DNA of 64,000 nucleotides from Pseudomonas cremoricolorata (GCF_000759535.1 NZ_CP009455.1:1-64000); one strand, 5' to 3'. Shown: positions 35,450 through 44,299, counted from the stretch's first letter. The notes: generated by a model from the sequence alone, not told the origin. Numbers and translations are program-made.

Positions 35450-35772
35450 GCACGATCACCGTGGGCGAACTGGCCCATAGCCGCACGGGCGACAAGGGCG
35501 ATACCTCGAACATTTCGATCATCGCCTACCATATCGACGATTTTCCGCGCCTGGCCGCCGAGCTGAGCGCTGAGCGCGTCAGCGCCTGTTTTGCCGAGCT
35601 GCTCGGCGCCGACAGTCCGCCGGTACGGCGCTATGAACTACCGCAACTGGGTGCGTTGAACTTCGTTCTGCCAGGCATCCTGCGCGGTGGGGTGACACGT
35701 TCGCTGGCACTCGATGCCCACGGCAAGGCCCTGGGCGCGGCGCTGCTTGCCCTGAGGCTGGACGAGGGCTGA
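35446..35772 (+). CDS. AtuA C-terminal-like small subunit
   Basis: A 108-residue protein that matches the C-terminal domain of longer AtuA proteins: VGELAHSRTGDKGDTSNISI is the recognisable motif, then FCF-type core VRRYELPQLGALNFVLPGIL and RGGVTRSLALDAHGKALGAA. It overlaps the AtuA gene by 4 bases, and together they make up a split AtuA. No known separate activity. Confidence 0.82.
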   Translation: MSTITVGELAHSRTGDKGDTSNISIIAYHIDDFPRLAAELSAERVSACFAELLGADSPPVRRYELPQLGALNFVLPGILRGGVTRSLALDAHGKALGAALLALRLDEG

Positions 35773-35850
35773 GCGGCCAGCACGAGCGCGCTGGCTGAAC
35801 GTCCGCTTTGCCCGAGATTTGGTGCTCAAGCGCAAGCGGCCTGCCGGCCG

Positions 35851-36552
35851 CTACGGTGACGGCGGGAGGCTTTCGCCACGTTCGCAAGAGGGCCGAATGT
35901 TGGGGTAGCGGTCCAGCCTGCTCGACCGACACTCGCCGGTCATTCGCAGCATCGGCGCGTGGGTGAAGCTCGCGCGCGCTGGCGCAGACGAACAGCTGCG
36001 CACGGTCAGGCCCAGGCGCTCGTAGAACTTCACCGCACCGGCATTGCCGGCGTCCACGTCCAGCTGCATGGCGTTGCAGCCACTGCGCGCCGCCTGCTGC
36101 ATTTCGCGCAGGAACAGCGCCGTGCCAAGGCCTTGCGAGCGAAACGCCTCGGCAATGGCGAAGTCGTAGATGAAGTACGCGCCTTTGCCGGGCTTTTCGC
36201 AGTGCTTGACCGATTCGACGAGGCGCCTGATCACCGCCAAGCCGCGTACCGGGTTGTAGTGCCTGACAATCGAAACGAGGGTGGCGAGGTCAAGTCTGAG
36301 TTTGTCTGCCGTGCGATAGCCTGCGATCACCGCGATGCAACGCCCTTCCAGACGTAGCACACGGTGCCGAGAAAGGCCGAAATGCCCCTGATCGCGCAAC
36401 AGTGCGTCGAGCAGGTATCCCCGCAGCCTGTGCGCGCCGTAGATCTGTTCAAGCGCCGCCGGTGCGATGCTGCGGATCAGTTCGACGATGGCAGGTGCGT
36501 CCTGCGCGCGAGCGATGTCGTACTGCAGCTGTGGCGCAGGTGCCGCCGTCAT
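35851..36552 (-). CDS. GNAT-family N-acetyltransferase, last gene of the quorum-sensing-linked operon
   Basis: A 233-residue acetyltransferase from ATG 36552. The acetyl-CoA-binding region is FRSQGLGTALFLREMQQAAR (motif A, Q/R-x-x-G-x-G/A), followed by LDVDAGNAGAVKFYERLGLT (motif B). About 40 extra residues at the C-terminus are poorly ordered. The ATG overlaps the MutS-like gene stop (4 bases), so it belongs to the six-gene operon ending here. The acceptor is unknown. Confidence 0.8.
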   Translation of the reverse strand: MTAAPAPQLQYDIARAQDAPAIVELIRSIAPAALEQIYGAHRLRGYLLDALLRDQGHFGLSRHRVLRLEGRCIAVIAGYRTADKLRLDLATLVSIVRHYNPVRGLAVIRRLVESVKHCEKPGKGAYFIYDFAIAEAFRSQGLGTALFLREMQQAARSGCNAMQLDVDAGNAGAVKFYERLGLTVRSCSSAPARASFTHAPMLRMTGECRSSRLDRYPNIRPSCERGESLPPSP

Positions 36553-38420
36553 GACGACAGTACCTGCATCGAGCGCAGCAACTTGATTGCGTTGGTGTTC
36601 TGCGACACCCCTTCCTGCAGCCGGTAGCTGAAGCGCAGCGTGGCCTGGTCGAGCGCGTCGAACTCCTCTTCGAAGTAGATGTTGCGCGTGCAATCCGACA
36701 GCTCAGGCGCAGTGGCCAACGCCACATTGTGCGTGGTGATCAGCCCCAGCGCCTGGTGCTCGCACAACGTGCGCAGAATCTCGACGATGGCGATCGTGCG
36801 TTCTTTTTCGTTGGTGCCTTTGAGCAGCTCGTCGAGCAACACGATCACCGGCGATTCGCAGCGCACGGTGTCGACCACCTGTTTGATCTGCAGCACTTCG
36901 CTCATGAAGTACGACAGGCCCTGATTGAGTGAGTCCGCCACCGAAATCGATGAGACCATCTTTGCCAGATTGAACTCGAACGAGCCGGCTGCGACCACCG
37001 AGCCCACCTGTGCAAGCCTGAGGTTGAGGCCGATGGTGCGCATGTAGGTGGTCTTGCCGGACATGTTGGAGCCGGTGATCACCACCATCCTGCCTGGACA
37101 CAGCTCAACGTCATTGGCCACCGCGTGCTGCGGCTGCATCAGCGGATGACTCACCTGCCTGCCGCGAATGCACAGGTCATCAGACATCACCGGGAAGCGC
37201 CAGGCCGGGTTTTCCTGGGCCAGGGAGGCGAACGCACAAAGGCACTCCAGCTCGCCCATCGCCTGCAACCAGACCGGCGCGTGCTGCTGATGGGCACGCT
37301 TCCAGCGATAGGTTGCCCAGGCCGTGTGGAAATCCCAGTTGAGAAAGGCCTGGGCGAAGAAGCTGACCGTCGGATTATGTCGCAGTCGGGCGTAGCTCAG
37401 GATCGAGTCCAGGCGTTTGATCGCCTGCACAGGGCCCGTGTCGTTGGCGAACACCTGGCGCTGCAGTTCGACCAGCATGCCACTGGCGTAGCGCTGGCGA
37501 CTGAACGCGCCCATCCACCGCGACAGGGCGTTCAAGGCATCGGCGGCCTCGTCGGTACCGGCGAACACCGAGTGCAGGGATCGGGCGGTCAGCCCATAGA
37601 ACACCAGGTTGGCAAGGACGCAGCCTGCCAACAGCATGGCCGGAAGCAGTGACAGCGCCACGGCCACCACGGCCAGTAGCGTCAGCCCGGTCAGGGCATG
37701 ACCGACGACCAGCACGCGGGTTGGAAAGCCGTAGCCGCGTTCTGCCTGAACCCAGCCCACCAGATCGGCCAGGTTCAAGTGCCCGGTATTGATTTGACGT
37801 GCGTAAGCGCTGAGGGTCTGCCGATGGTCCAGCAATTGCGCCAGCTCGCTGATCGCCTGCTGCCTGGCCTTGATCTCGGGATAGCTCACCTGCTGGGCGA
37901 ACCATTGCTCGATCCTGGCTTGCCCCAGACGCGTGCCTTGATTGAACAGCAGTTGACCAAGCGAGGCTGGACCATAGAGGTTGAGGTCCAGATCCTGCTG
38001 CGAACAGCGCGGCGTGGTGCCGACCGGGCACGCTGGCAGCGCCGCGAAATCACGCTCGAGCCGCGCCAGCGAATCTTGGTTGACGGTCACTACACACAGG
38101 GCATGACGGCGACGCTGCTCAAGGCCAGCGTGGACTGCGACCAACAGCACGAACGCCAGAACGCTGATGATCAGCGCGGCGATCAGCCAGCCGGCAAAGC
38201 CTTCGTTCAAGCCGTGGTAGGCCAGGGTCGGAATGATCAGAAACACCACCAGCCGAGCCGCTTCCACGCCCTTGATGCGCCGGGCCAGTTCAGCGGCCCT
38301 GGCCGTGGTTGAGTGAATTCGCCTGGTGAATGCGCTTCTGACATCGAGCGCTTCACGCCTGCGCCGATCGTTTGAGCCCACTGCGCTCGGCTGGCTGCTC
38401 GACTGCAAAGAATTTGGCAA
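36549..38420 (-). CDS. Membrane-anchored MutS-family ATPase
   Basis: About 623 residues. The C-terminal third is a MutS domain V ATPase: Walker A GSNMSGKTT near residue 450, Walker B VIVLLDELLKGTNEKER near 525 and ITTHNVALA. The mismatch-recognition and clamp domains of MutS are absent. Instead there are hydrophobic pairs near 57-90 (LVVFLIIPTLAYHGLNEGFA) and 240-290 (LLAVVAVALSLLPAMLLAGC), so it is probably an inner-membrane ATPase of unknown role. It overlaps the upstream acyltransferase by up to 68 bases; the start is uncertain (TTG at 38420 or GTG at 38375). It is the fifth gene of the operon divergent from the luxR gene. Confidence 0.82.
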   Translation of the reverse strand: MPNSLQSSSQPSAVGSNDRRRREALDVRSAFTRRIHSTTARAAELARRIKGVEAARLVVFLIIPTLAYHGLNEGFAGWLIAALIISVLAFVLLVAVHAGLEQRRRHALCVVTVNQDSLARLERDFAALPACPVGTTPRCSQQDLDLNLYGPASLGQLLFNQGTRLGQARIEQWFAQQVSYPEIKARQQAISELAQLLDHRQTLSAYARQINTGHLNLADLVGWVQAERGYGFPTRVLVVGHALTGLTLLAVVAVALSLLPAMLLAGCVLANLVFYGLTARSLHSVFAGTDEAADALNALSRWMGAFSRQRYASGMLVELQRQVFANDTGPVQAIKRLDSILSYARLRHNPTVSFFAQAFLNWDFHTAWATYRWKRAHQQHAPVWLQAMGELECLCAFASLAQENPAWRFPVMSDDLCIRGRQVSHPLMQPQHAVANDVELCPGRMVVITGSNMSGKTTYMRTIGLNLRLAQVGSVVAAGSFEFNLAKMVSSISVADSLNQGLSYFMSEVLQIKQVVDTVRCESPVIVLLDELLKGTNEKERTIAIVEILRTLCEHQALGLITTHNVALATAPELSDCTRNIYFEEEFDALDQATLRFSYRLQEGVSQNTNAIKLLRSMQVLSS

Positions 38421-39519
38421 TGTGCTTCCCCAATAGGCCGTTCAACCCAGCATGCCTGAGCCTGATGTAAATAGCGTTCGGCGCAAGCGTGGCCCCGAAG
38501 TTCTGCTTGACGAAATAGTTGGTGATGCCAAGGTCGATGCAACGCACCTGCGGCCCGGCACAGTGTTCGAGCAGTTGCGCATGCAGTACGTAATAGGCAT
38601 TGACGGTACGACCGGCGTGATAATCGCGCCCGAACAGGAAAGGGTTCAACACTGTTTCGCTGACCCCGGTGAGAATGAAGGCTTGCGCCTGGCCTGCGGT
38701 GTCGTAAAGCACGGACACGATCGAGTCGCAGTCGCTGATCAAACGCTCCAGAAACGCGTAAGGCAACAACTCTCGCTTGAACTCCACGGCCTTGGCATGG
38801 GTATTGGCATACAGCGCGTAGAGGCGAGGCAAATCCGCCACCTGCCCGCGGTGGTGCTCGATGGTGAACCCCGACTGGCGAAAGTCGGCCAGCGCCTTGT
38901 TGATGATCTTGCGACAGTTCGAGCGCAACGCGGCGCAGTGCGCGTCCCAACCTCGGCCCTGGGTCAAGATCAGGGCCAAGGGATAGTTCGCGGCCTCGGC
39001 ATAGCCACGCTGGGTCAACACGTCATGGGCGGCGGCGGCCGACGCTTCGCCGTGTGCGATATCCCGATAGACCAGCACCTGGGCACTTGCATGAGCACGT
39101 TCGAGCACCACGGCCATGGCCGCATGTATCGAACCTGGCTCCACCCCCGGCGCGATCCACCAATGCCTTCCGGAGGTCTCGTAACACCCCAGCATGGCGA
39201 CCTTGAGCAGTCCGAAACGCCGGTAGACGCGGCGAATGGCGCTCACGATCCGCTGGCCGATACCCGTGACATCGGCCAGCGGATCGACGTCGGCCAGGCT
39301 GCTGAAGCCGAGTGCGAGCAAAGCGTCGTCGGTGCCGCGCAGCTGCCAGTAGCGGTATTGACGCTGCGGGAAAACCGCCTCGACGGTCGTCATGAAGGCA
39401 TGCGTGCGATAAGGGTGGCCGTCAGCGAGCGTGGCGTCCCACAGCTGCGCGGCGAGGTCGGTGACACTGTCGTAGAGGCTGACGCACAGCCCCTGACAGT
39501 CAAACCGCTCAATCAGCAT
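38353..39519 (-). CDS. BioF2/FemAB-like acyltransferase B
   Basis: A 388-residue protein of the GNAT-related BioF2-like/FemAB family (PF13480 type). The second GNAT half is clear: IINKALADFRQSGFTIEHHR, ALYANTHAKAVEFKRELLPY and IDLGITNYFVKQNFGATLAP, the last being the typical C-terminal 'D-x-G-x-x-x-x-x-K' stretch. The family transfers acyl or aminoacyl groups to amines, and bacterial ceramide synthases have a similar fold. It overlaps the preceding paralogue by 11 bases. ATG 39519. Confidence 0.72.
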   Translation of the reverse strand: MLIERFDCQGLCVSLYDSVTDLAAQLWDATLADGHPYRTHAFMTTVEAVFPQRQYRYWQLRGTDDALLALGFSSLADVDPLADVTGIGQRIVSAIRRVYRRFGLLKVAMLGCYETSGRHWWIAPGVEPGSIHAAMAVVLERAHASAQVLVYRDIAHGEASAAAAHDVLTQRGYAEAANYPLALILTQGRGWDAHCAALRSNCRKIINKALADFRQSGFTIEHHRGQVADLPRLYALYANTHAKAVEFKRELLPYAFLERLISDCDSIVSVLYDTAGQAQAFILTGVSETVLNPFLFGRDYHAGRTVNAYYVLHAQLLEHCAGPQVRCIDLGITNYFVKQNFGATLAPNAIYIRLRHAGLNGLLGKHIAKFFAVEQPAERSGLKRSAQA

Positions 39520-40699
39520 GGTCGAGCACTCCGGTCGCGCGAAGGGTTTCGAGGTATTGGTCCTTGAGTTTGAAGACGCTGCGTAATTCGGGAATGACCG
39601 GGTCGGGGAACAACCACGGTTTGCCCAGCCTGAGCAAACGGGTGATCAGCGCCGAACGATGTTTGATGTAGAAGTAACGGGGGACGGACACCGCGCCGAT
39701 GCTGAACTTGGGCTCGTAGCTGGTCTGGCCCAGTTCGATGTAGGCCAGGCCCTGCTGCTCGGCCTGCTCGACGATCTTGTACAGGCAGTTGAAGTACAGC
39801 GACCCGGCCTCTCGGTAGTCGTAGTCGATACCCAGGTAAAGCGGATGCAATTGCTCGCCCTTGAGAAACAGCTCGAAGGCCACCAAATGCGCACCGTCGA
39901 AGCACATCAGGGCGTAGGCCGAGCCGCCCAGCCGCTGGTTGACCTCCCGGAAGAACGCTTCGGTCAGGCGCTCGAACTTGGTTTGCGAACGCGCCAGGAC
40001 ATTCAGGTACAACCGATGCATCTGCGCGGCGTAGACGCCGAAATCATCTTCTACCCGCCAGACCAGACCGCTATTGGCAAAATCCCTCTGACGTTTTTTC
40101 AGCACGTTTCGATACTTGCTGAGCATGTTCTGCTGATAGCTCAACTCGCCTACCGGCGCCGTGCAGACATAGGTGGTATCGGGGCTGCGGCACACCACAT
40201 AGGTGTTGCCGAAGTCGTCCAGCAGGCGCTGGTTGAGCGACGGTGACAGCTCCTTGAGGCAGGTGAAAGCGATGCCGAGGCTGGCCGCCTTGCGCTCGAT
40301 CTGCGTGGCCAGTGCACCGATCAGCCCGGCCGGCGCAATGCCTCGTTTCAGGACAGGGATGCCCAGCATGTCGGAACAGGTGGCGATCGGGCTGCCGACC
40401 ACGAACATCTTGGCCCGCAGGAAGTTGCGGTAGACCTTCTGGATGCTGCCGACCAGGCGCTGCACCTTCTTCGGCGCCAGGTCGGCCAACGGGTACTCCA
40501 TCACGCAGCACGGCACCAGTCCTGTGAGGGCTCCGTCGGCGAACACCTGCAGGTAATGGAACTGCTCGACCATGCCAGCACGCTCCAGCGCCTGCTGAAG
40601 CGCGTACGAGGTCAGCGCATCGCCGGCGTCGAAACAGCGTTGCCAGTCACTGATGGCGATCGCCTCAAGGGACGCGGACCACTGGAATGAATAACGCAT
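39509..40699 (-). CDS. BioF2/FemAB-like acyltransferase A
   Basis: A 396-residue paralogue of the next gene. LSKYRNVLKKRQRDFANSGL is the basic helix shared by the family, and YIELGQTSYEPKFSIGAVSV the C-terminal motif. The first half (FADGALTGLVPCCVMEYPLA) is the usual GNAT pseudo-repeat. It begins directly after the alpha-oxoamine synthase stop (no gap), so the two are translationally coupled and should work on the same substrate: N-acylation of the amino-ketone or of its reduced form is a natural guess. ATG 40699. Confidence 0.72.
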   Translation of the reverse strand: MRYSFQWSASLEAIAISDWQRCFDAGDALTSYALQQALERAGMVEQFHYLQVFADGALTGLVPCCVMEYPLADLAPKKVQRLVGSIQKVYRNFLRAKMFVVGSPIATCSDMLGIPVLKRGIAPAGLIGALATQIERKAASLGIAFTCLKELSPSLNQRLLDDFGNTYVVCRSPDTTYVCTAPVGELSYQQNMLSKYRNVLKKRQRDFANSGLVWRVEDDFGVYAAQMHRLYLNVLARSQTKFERLTEAFFREVNQRLGGSAYALMCFDGAHLVAFELFLKGEQLHPLYLGIDYDYREAGSLYFNCLYKIVEQAEQQGLAYIELGQTSYEPKFSIGAVSVPRYFYIKHRSALITRLLRLGKPWLFPDPVIPELRSVFKLKDQYLETLRATGVLDHAD

Positions 40700-41944
40700 T
40701 CAAGCCTGACCGTTCTGGAGCAGATTCAACGCTCGGCCGGCCTGGGTGATCTGCGCGATGCTGAAATCGAGTTCTTCGTAGGTCAGGTTCGCGCTCAGGT
40801 TGATGCGAATTCGGGCACGAGACTTGCTCACCGCCGGGTAGGCGATCGGATTGACGTAGATCCCCTGCTCGTGAAGGGCTTTGGCCAGGCCGTAGGCGGT
40901 GTCTTCATCATACGTGAGCAGCGGCACGATGCTGCTTTGGGTGTTGAGCAAGTTGAAGCCTTCGCCGCGCAGGCGTGCGACGAAGTAGTCGGTCTTGCTC
41001 TTGAGCTCGGAAATGATCTCGGGCGAAGCCTCCAGCACATCGAGCGCAGCGATGATCGAGGCCAGCACCGCAGGGGGCAGCGAAGCAGAAAAAATGTAGG
41101 GATTGGAGCCTATGCGCAGGATGTTGGCGGTACGTCGGTTGGTGGCGACGAAGCCGCCGACGCCTGGTAGCCCCTTGCTCAGACTGCCGGTCAGGACATC
41201 GATCTGCTCGGCGAGACCGAAATGCGCGGGCGTGCCACGGCCGTTGGGTCCGATGTGTCCGGTGCCGTGGGCGTCGTCGACGATCAGGAAGGCGTTGTAC
41301 TGCCTGGCCAGCGCTACGATCTGCGGCAAGGGCGCCAGGTCGCCATCCATGCTGAACACACCATCCGTGACGATGAACTTACGTTGCTCTGTGCTCAGGC
41401 CCTGCAGGCAGCGCTCGATGCTTTTCACCGAGCCGTGGCGATAAGGCACGACCTTGGCCTCACCGAGCTTCAGGCCGTCGACGATCGACTGATGGTTGAG
41501 CATGTCGCTGAGCACCACATCGCCGGGGCGACACAAGGTGCCCAGCACGGCCAGGTTGGCGGAAAACCCGGACGAGAACGTCAGCACTTCCTCCACGCCT
41601 AGAAAACGCGCCAGCCGGCGCTCGGCCTCCAGGTGCAGGTCGCAGGTCCCGTTGAGCAGGCGCACCCCACTGGAGGTGGTGCCGTATTCGCCGATGGCCT
41701 GGATGGCCGCCTGACTGATCCGCGGGTGTCCGTTGAGGCCCGAATAATTGTATGACCCCATGTGCAGCACTTGCTGAGGGCGCCGATCGTCGCGCCCGCG
41801 GCTGTAACTGACCACGCTGTTCTTGGTGGCCTTGGAGTGAAACACTCGCCCGACCACCTCCATGTTGCCGTTTTCGATGAAACGCTCGTAGCGCTCCAGA
41901 ATCGAGCCCAGAAAAACATCGTTCCTTGCCAGACTATTAGGCAC
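40700..41944 (-). CDS. Alpha-oxoamine synthase resembling serine palmitoyltransferase
   Basis: A 414-residue PLP enzyme of the AOS family (AONS, KBL, ALAS, SPT), which condenses an acyl-CoA or acyl-ACP with an amino acid and releases CO2. Motifs in order: MGSYNYSGLNGHPRISQAAI, GTTSSGVRLLNGTCDLHLEA, DMLNHQSIVDG, GVFSMDGDLAPLPQIVALAR, VDDAHGTGHIGPNGRGTPAH and the PLP-Lys loop TGSLSKGLPGVGGF (Lys near 257). The 'SLSKxLxxVGGF' loop and the HFG after the DDAHG segment look closer to serine palmitoyltransferases than to KBL or BioF; that subgroup call is inference. GTG 41944. Follows the hydroxylase gene by 27 bases. Confidence 0.78.
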   Translation of the reverse strand: MPNSLARNDVFLGSILERYERFIENGNMEVVGRVFHSKATKNSVVSYSRGRDDRRPQQVLHMGSYNYSGLNGHPRISQAAIQAIGEYGTTSSGVRLLNGTCDLHLEAERRLARFLGVEEVLTFSSGFSANLAVLGTLCRPGDVVLSDMLNHQSIVDGLKLGEAKVVPYRHGSVKSIERCLQGLSTEQRKFIVTDGVFSMDGDLAPLPQIVALARQYNAFLIVDDAHGTGHIGPNGRGTPAHFGLAEQIDVLTGSLSKGLPGVGGFVATNRRTANILRIGSNPYIFSASLPPAVLASIIAALDVLEASPEIISELKSKTDYFVARLRGEGFNLLNTQSSIVPLLTYDEDTAYGLAKALHEQGIYVNPIAYPAVSKSRARIRINLSANLTYEELDFSIAQITQAGRALNLLQNGQA

Positions 41945-41971
41945 CGTTGGGTCCTCGACTTCCTGTCAACT

Positions 41972-43177
41972 TCATGTGGGGGTGTGCTCCGCGCGGGGTG
42001 AGTTGCGCTGCAACAGTGGGTGAATCAGTGCACCAGCGGCGCTCGACGCCACCGCTAGCAGCAAGTAAGCGTGCTCGCTCGACTCCAGCAACAGCAGGCC
42101 ACTGACCGCTATCTGGGCGATCGCCACCGCTGCGTTGAACGCGCCATGGGCCCGAGCAGAGCGGTGCTGCAGGCCCGCCGCATTGGCCGCCAGCAAGAAC
42201 ACGGCGGCGGTGATGACGGCGCTGCTGGTCGGCAACGCCGGGTACTGCATGGCCAGGTAAAAGCCCAGCAAGGTCGGAGGTATGAAACCCACCCAGTGAC
42301 CGTGGCTGGCGCGGGTCGCGAAGGCGGTTCGCTCGGCGTTGTCGGCAAGCTCGACCCGCTCCGGGCCGCCCAGTAATACCCGCCACTTCGCGCGCCAGCC
42401 GACCTGGGCGAATGCCGTGCGCAGATACGGCAGGTAGAGGAACGTGTTCAGGTAACCGGTGGCGTGCTCGTGGATGATCGGTGTGGTGATGCCATAGCTC
42501 ACCGGCAGGTGCTTGAGTTCGGCCTGGTAGGTGCCGAACAACCTGTCCCAGATGACCAGAAAGCAGCCAAAGTTCTTGTCCAGGTACTGGGGGTTGCTGG
42601 CATGGTGAACCCGGTGCTGGGACGGCGTGACCAGCACTTTCTCCAGCACGCCCAGCTCGGGAATCATCGAGCTGTGAATGAAGAACTGGTAGATCAGTTG
42701 CGCCGCGACCACCAGCAGGTAGTACTCAAGGGCGATGCCGAGCATGGCCATGGGCAAGAAGAACAACCACACCGTGAAGTTGCCCAGCCAACCGATTCTG
42801 ACCGCCGTGGTCAGGTTGAACGACCTGCCCGAGTGATGCACCAGATGGTTGCACCAGAGTATCGACAGGCGATGGTGAGCCCAGTGATTGATCCAGTACA
42901 GCAGGTCATAGACCAGCACTGCGAACAGCAGGTTTGCCGCAAACCCGTCGAAACTCAGGCCCAGGGAAAAATGTTCGTACAGGTAGGTGTAGACCGACAG
43001 GTTGACTGCCGTGAACAACACGCCGACCACCAGATTTGTGATGCCCAGCAATAGATTGGTGACACCCTCGCGGGGCTGCCAATGGGCAGAGCGCCTTGCC
43101 GCCAGAATCAGCGCTTCGATCAGTACCGCGCCGACGACCAGCACCAGCAGATAGGCTATGAACGCCTCTTCGGACAT
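41972..43177 (-). CDS. Sterol desaturase/fatty-acid hydroxylase family membrane enzyme
   Basis: A 401-residue integral membrane di-iron enzyme. The His clusters are present: HWAHH, HLVHH and HRVHH, spread over DLLYWINHWAHHRLSILWC, NHLVHHSGRSFNLTTAVRIG and TPSQHRVHHASNPQYLDKNF. N-terminal helices (LVLVVGAVLIEALILAA) and four further helices after residue 295 frame the active site; the architecture recalls alkylglycerol monooxygenase-type proteins. It hydroxylates or desaturates a lipid. First gene of the operon, start ATG 43177. A 22-bp palindrome lies 104 bases upstream. Confidence 0.85.
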   Translation of the reverse strand: MSEEAFIAYLLVLVVGAVLIEALILAARRSAHWQPREGVTNLLLGITNLVVGVLFTAVNLSVYTYLYEHFSLGLSFDGFAANLLFAVLVYDLLYWINHWAHHRLSILWCNHLVHHSGRSFNLTTAVRIGWLGNFTVWLFFLPMAMLGIALEYYLLVVAAQLIYQFFIHSSMIPELGVLEKVLVTPSQHRVHHASNPQYLDKNFGCFLVIWDRLFGTYQAELKHLPVSYGITTPIIHEHATGYLNTFLYLPYLRTAFAQVGWRAKWRVLLGGPERVELADNAERTAFATRASHGHWVGFIPPTLLGFYLAMQYPALPTSSAVITAAVFLLAANAAGLQHRSARAHGAFNAAVAIAQIAVSGLLLLESSEHAYLLLAVASSAAGALIHPLLQRNSPRAEHTPT

Positions 43178-43496
43178 TGACCCGCTCCTACACACGACCC
43201 GTCGCTTCGCCGGGCCAGGCTCGGCCTCGTCGAAGCCGATTTTCTCAGCGGGCAAGCCTCTTGCAATGGGAATCCTGACGCAACTACTTGAACAGGTAGT
43301 TGACAGTCTGCAAGGCCGCGACAGGCTGCACGAAGACGGTTCGGCTTAATCCAGGCAGCGCTCGATCGTTCCAATTCAGCGAACCAGAAACACGCGGTAC
43401 GCAGGCTCGGCAATTCGTGCTATACCGCTGGCCACAGCACCATGCTGGCACCGAACAGGAAGTTGGGTGGACGTTCATCAGGGAAGGGAGTTTGTC
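43178..43496. promoter_or_regulatory. Divergent promoter region between the lipid operon and luxR
   Basis: 319 bases separate the two start codons and serve both directions. It contains the palindrome at 43281-43302. The GGGAGTTTGTC ahead of ATG 43497 is a clear ribosome site for luxR. No other gene is present. Confidence 0.6.
43281..43302. promoter_or_regulatory. Candidate lux box (22-bp palindrome)
   Basis: CAACTAC and GTAGTTG are exact 7-base inverted repeats around the 8-base centre TTGAACAG. Positions 43282-43301 fit the las/lux-box form NNCT-N12-AGNN (AACT, 12 bases, AGTT), and the inner CTAC...GTAG core is also symmetric. A LuxR-family dimer is the natural binder. It is placed to control the operon (104 bases from its ATG) and possibly luxR (194 bases away). 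Binding is untested. Confidence 0.65.
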
Positions 43497-44213
43497 ATGC
43501 TGTCCAGCGCCTACGATGCTGACTTTTTCGACTGGTGGGTGGCGCTCAACACCGATCCAGTCAGCGAAGACGGATGGCTTGCCCACATTGATCGGCAGGT
43601 CAGGCAAATCGGCTTTGACTGCTTCGCCTACAGCCATCGGCGACCGGTTCCGTTCTCCCAGAGCGATCACTCGATCATCGGCAGCTATCCGCAGATGTGG
43701 ATCGCGCACTACAACCAGCAGTGCTACGGCGAAAGCGACCCCTCGATCGCCACAGCGCGGCAGACAGGCCTTGCCGTCTGGGCCGAGCACAGCGATTTCA
43801 ACGACTGCGTGATCTTCAATGAGGCGCGTGCCTGCGGTCTGAACATCGGCGCGACCTTCATGATGCGCGGCCTGGACCACAGCACCCACGTGTTGGGCGT
43901 GGCCCGCGCCGAGGAAGCGGTGTGCGCCGCAGACCACCTGTCGCTGCGGCTGAAACTTCGCTGCATCACCGAGTGGCTCGAGCGCCAGCAGCCGCCGCGC
44001 CCCGCTTGCGCCTACGCGGCGATCGACCTGAGTCGGCGTGAAACCGAAATTCTCAAATGGATCGCCGATGGCAAATGCTCGAACAGCATCGCCGAGATCG
44101 TCGGCCTTTCCGAGAACACCGTGAATTTCCACGTCAAGAACCTGCAGCGCAAGTTCGGCTCTGGCAACCGCATATCGGCCGCTGCCTACGCCGCCGCGCT
44201 CGGGCTCATCTGA
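43497..44213 (+). CDS. LuxR-family quorum-sensing regulator
   Basis: A 238-residue acyl-homoserine-lactone receptor. The autoinducer-binding domain keeps the conserved W, Y, D and P of the ligand pocket: QMWIAHYNQQCYGESDPSIA, then GLAVWAEHSDF. The C-terminal GerE HTH is LSRRETEILKWIADGKCSNS and IVGLSENTVNFHVKNLQRKF. The ATG at 43497 has GGGAG upstream; the GTG at 43467 was rejected. It is followed by luxI in the same direction, and it faces the lipid operon across the lux-box region. Confidence 0.93.
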   Translation: MLSSAYDADFFDWWVALNTDPVSEDGWLAHIDRQVRQIGFDCFAYSHRRPVPFSQSDHSIIGSYPQMWIAHYNQQCYGESDPSIATARQTGLAVWAEHSDFNDCVIFNEARACGLNIGATFMMRGLDHSTHVLGVARAEEAVCAADHLSLRLKLRCITEWLERQQPPRPACAYAAIDLSRRETEILKWIADGKCSNSIAEIVGLSENTVNFHVKNLQRKFGSGNRISAAAYAAALGLI

Positions 44214-44299
44214 CAGGACTACGGCACCCCCTGCCTACCTCAAGGACGTCGCCCCGCGCCGGCAGCATCGGCATGGGGCGGTTCATTCAAGGACCGAAC

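Noticed and set aside
36549..38420. Canonical mismatch-repair MutS
   Set aside because: Only the ATPase domain is MutS-like; the mismatch-binding N-terminus is missing and membrane helices are present.
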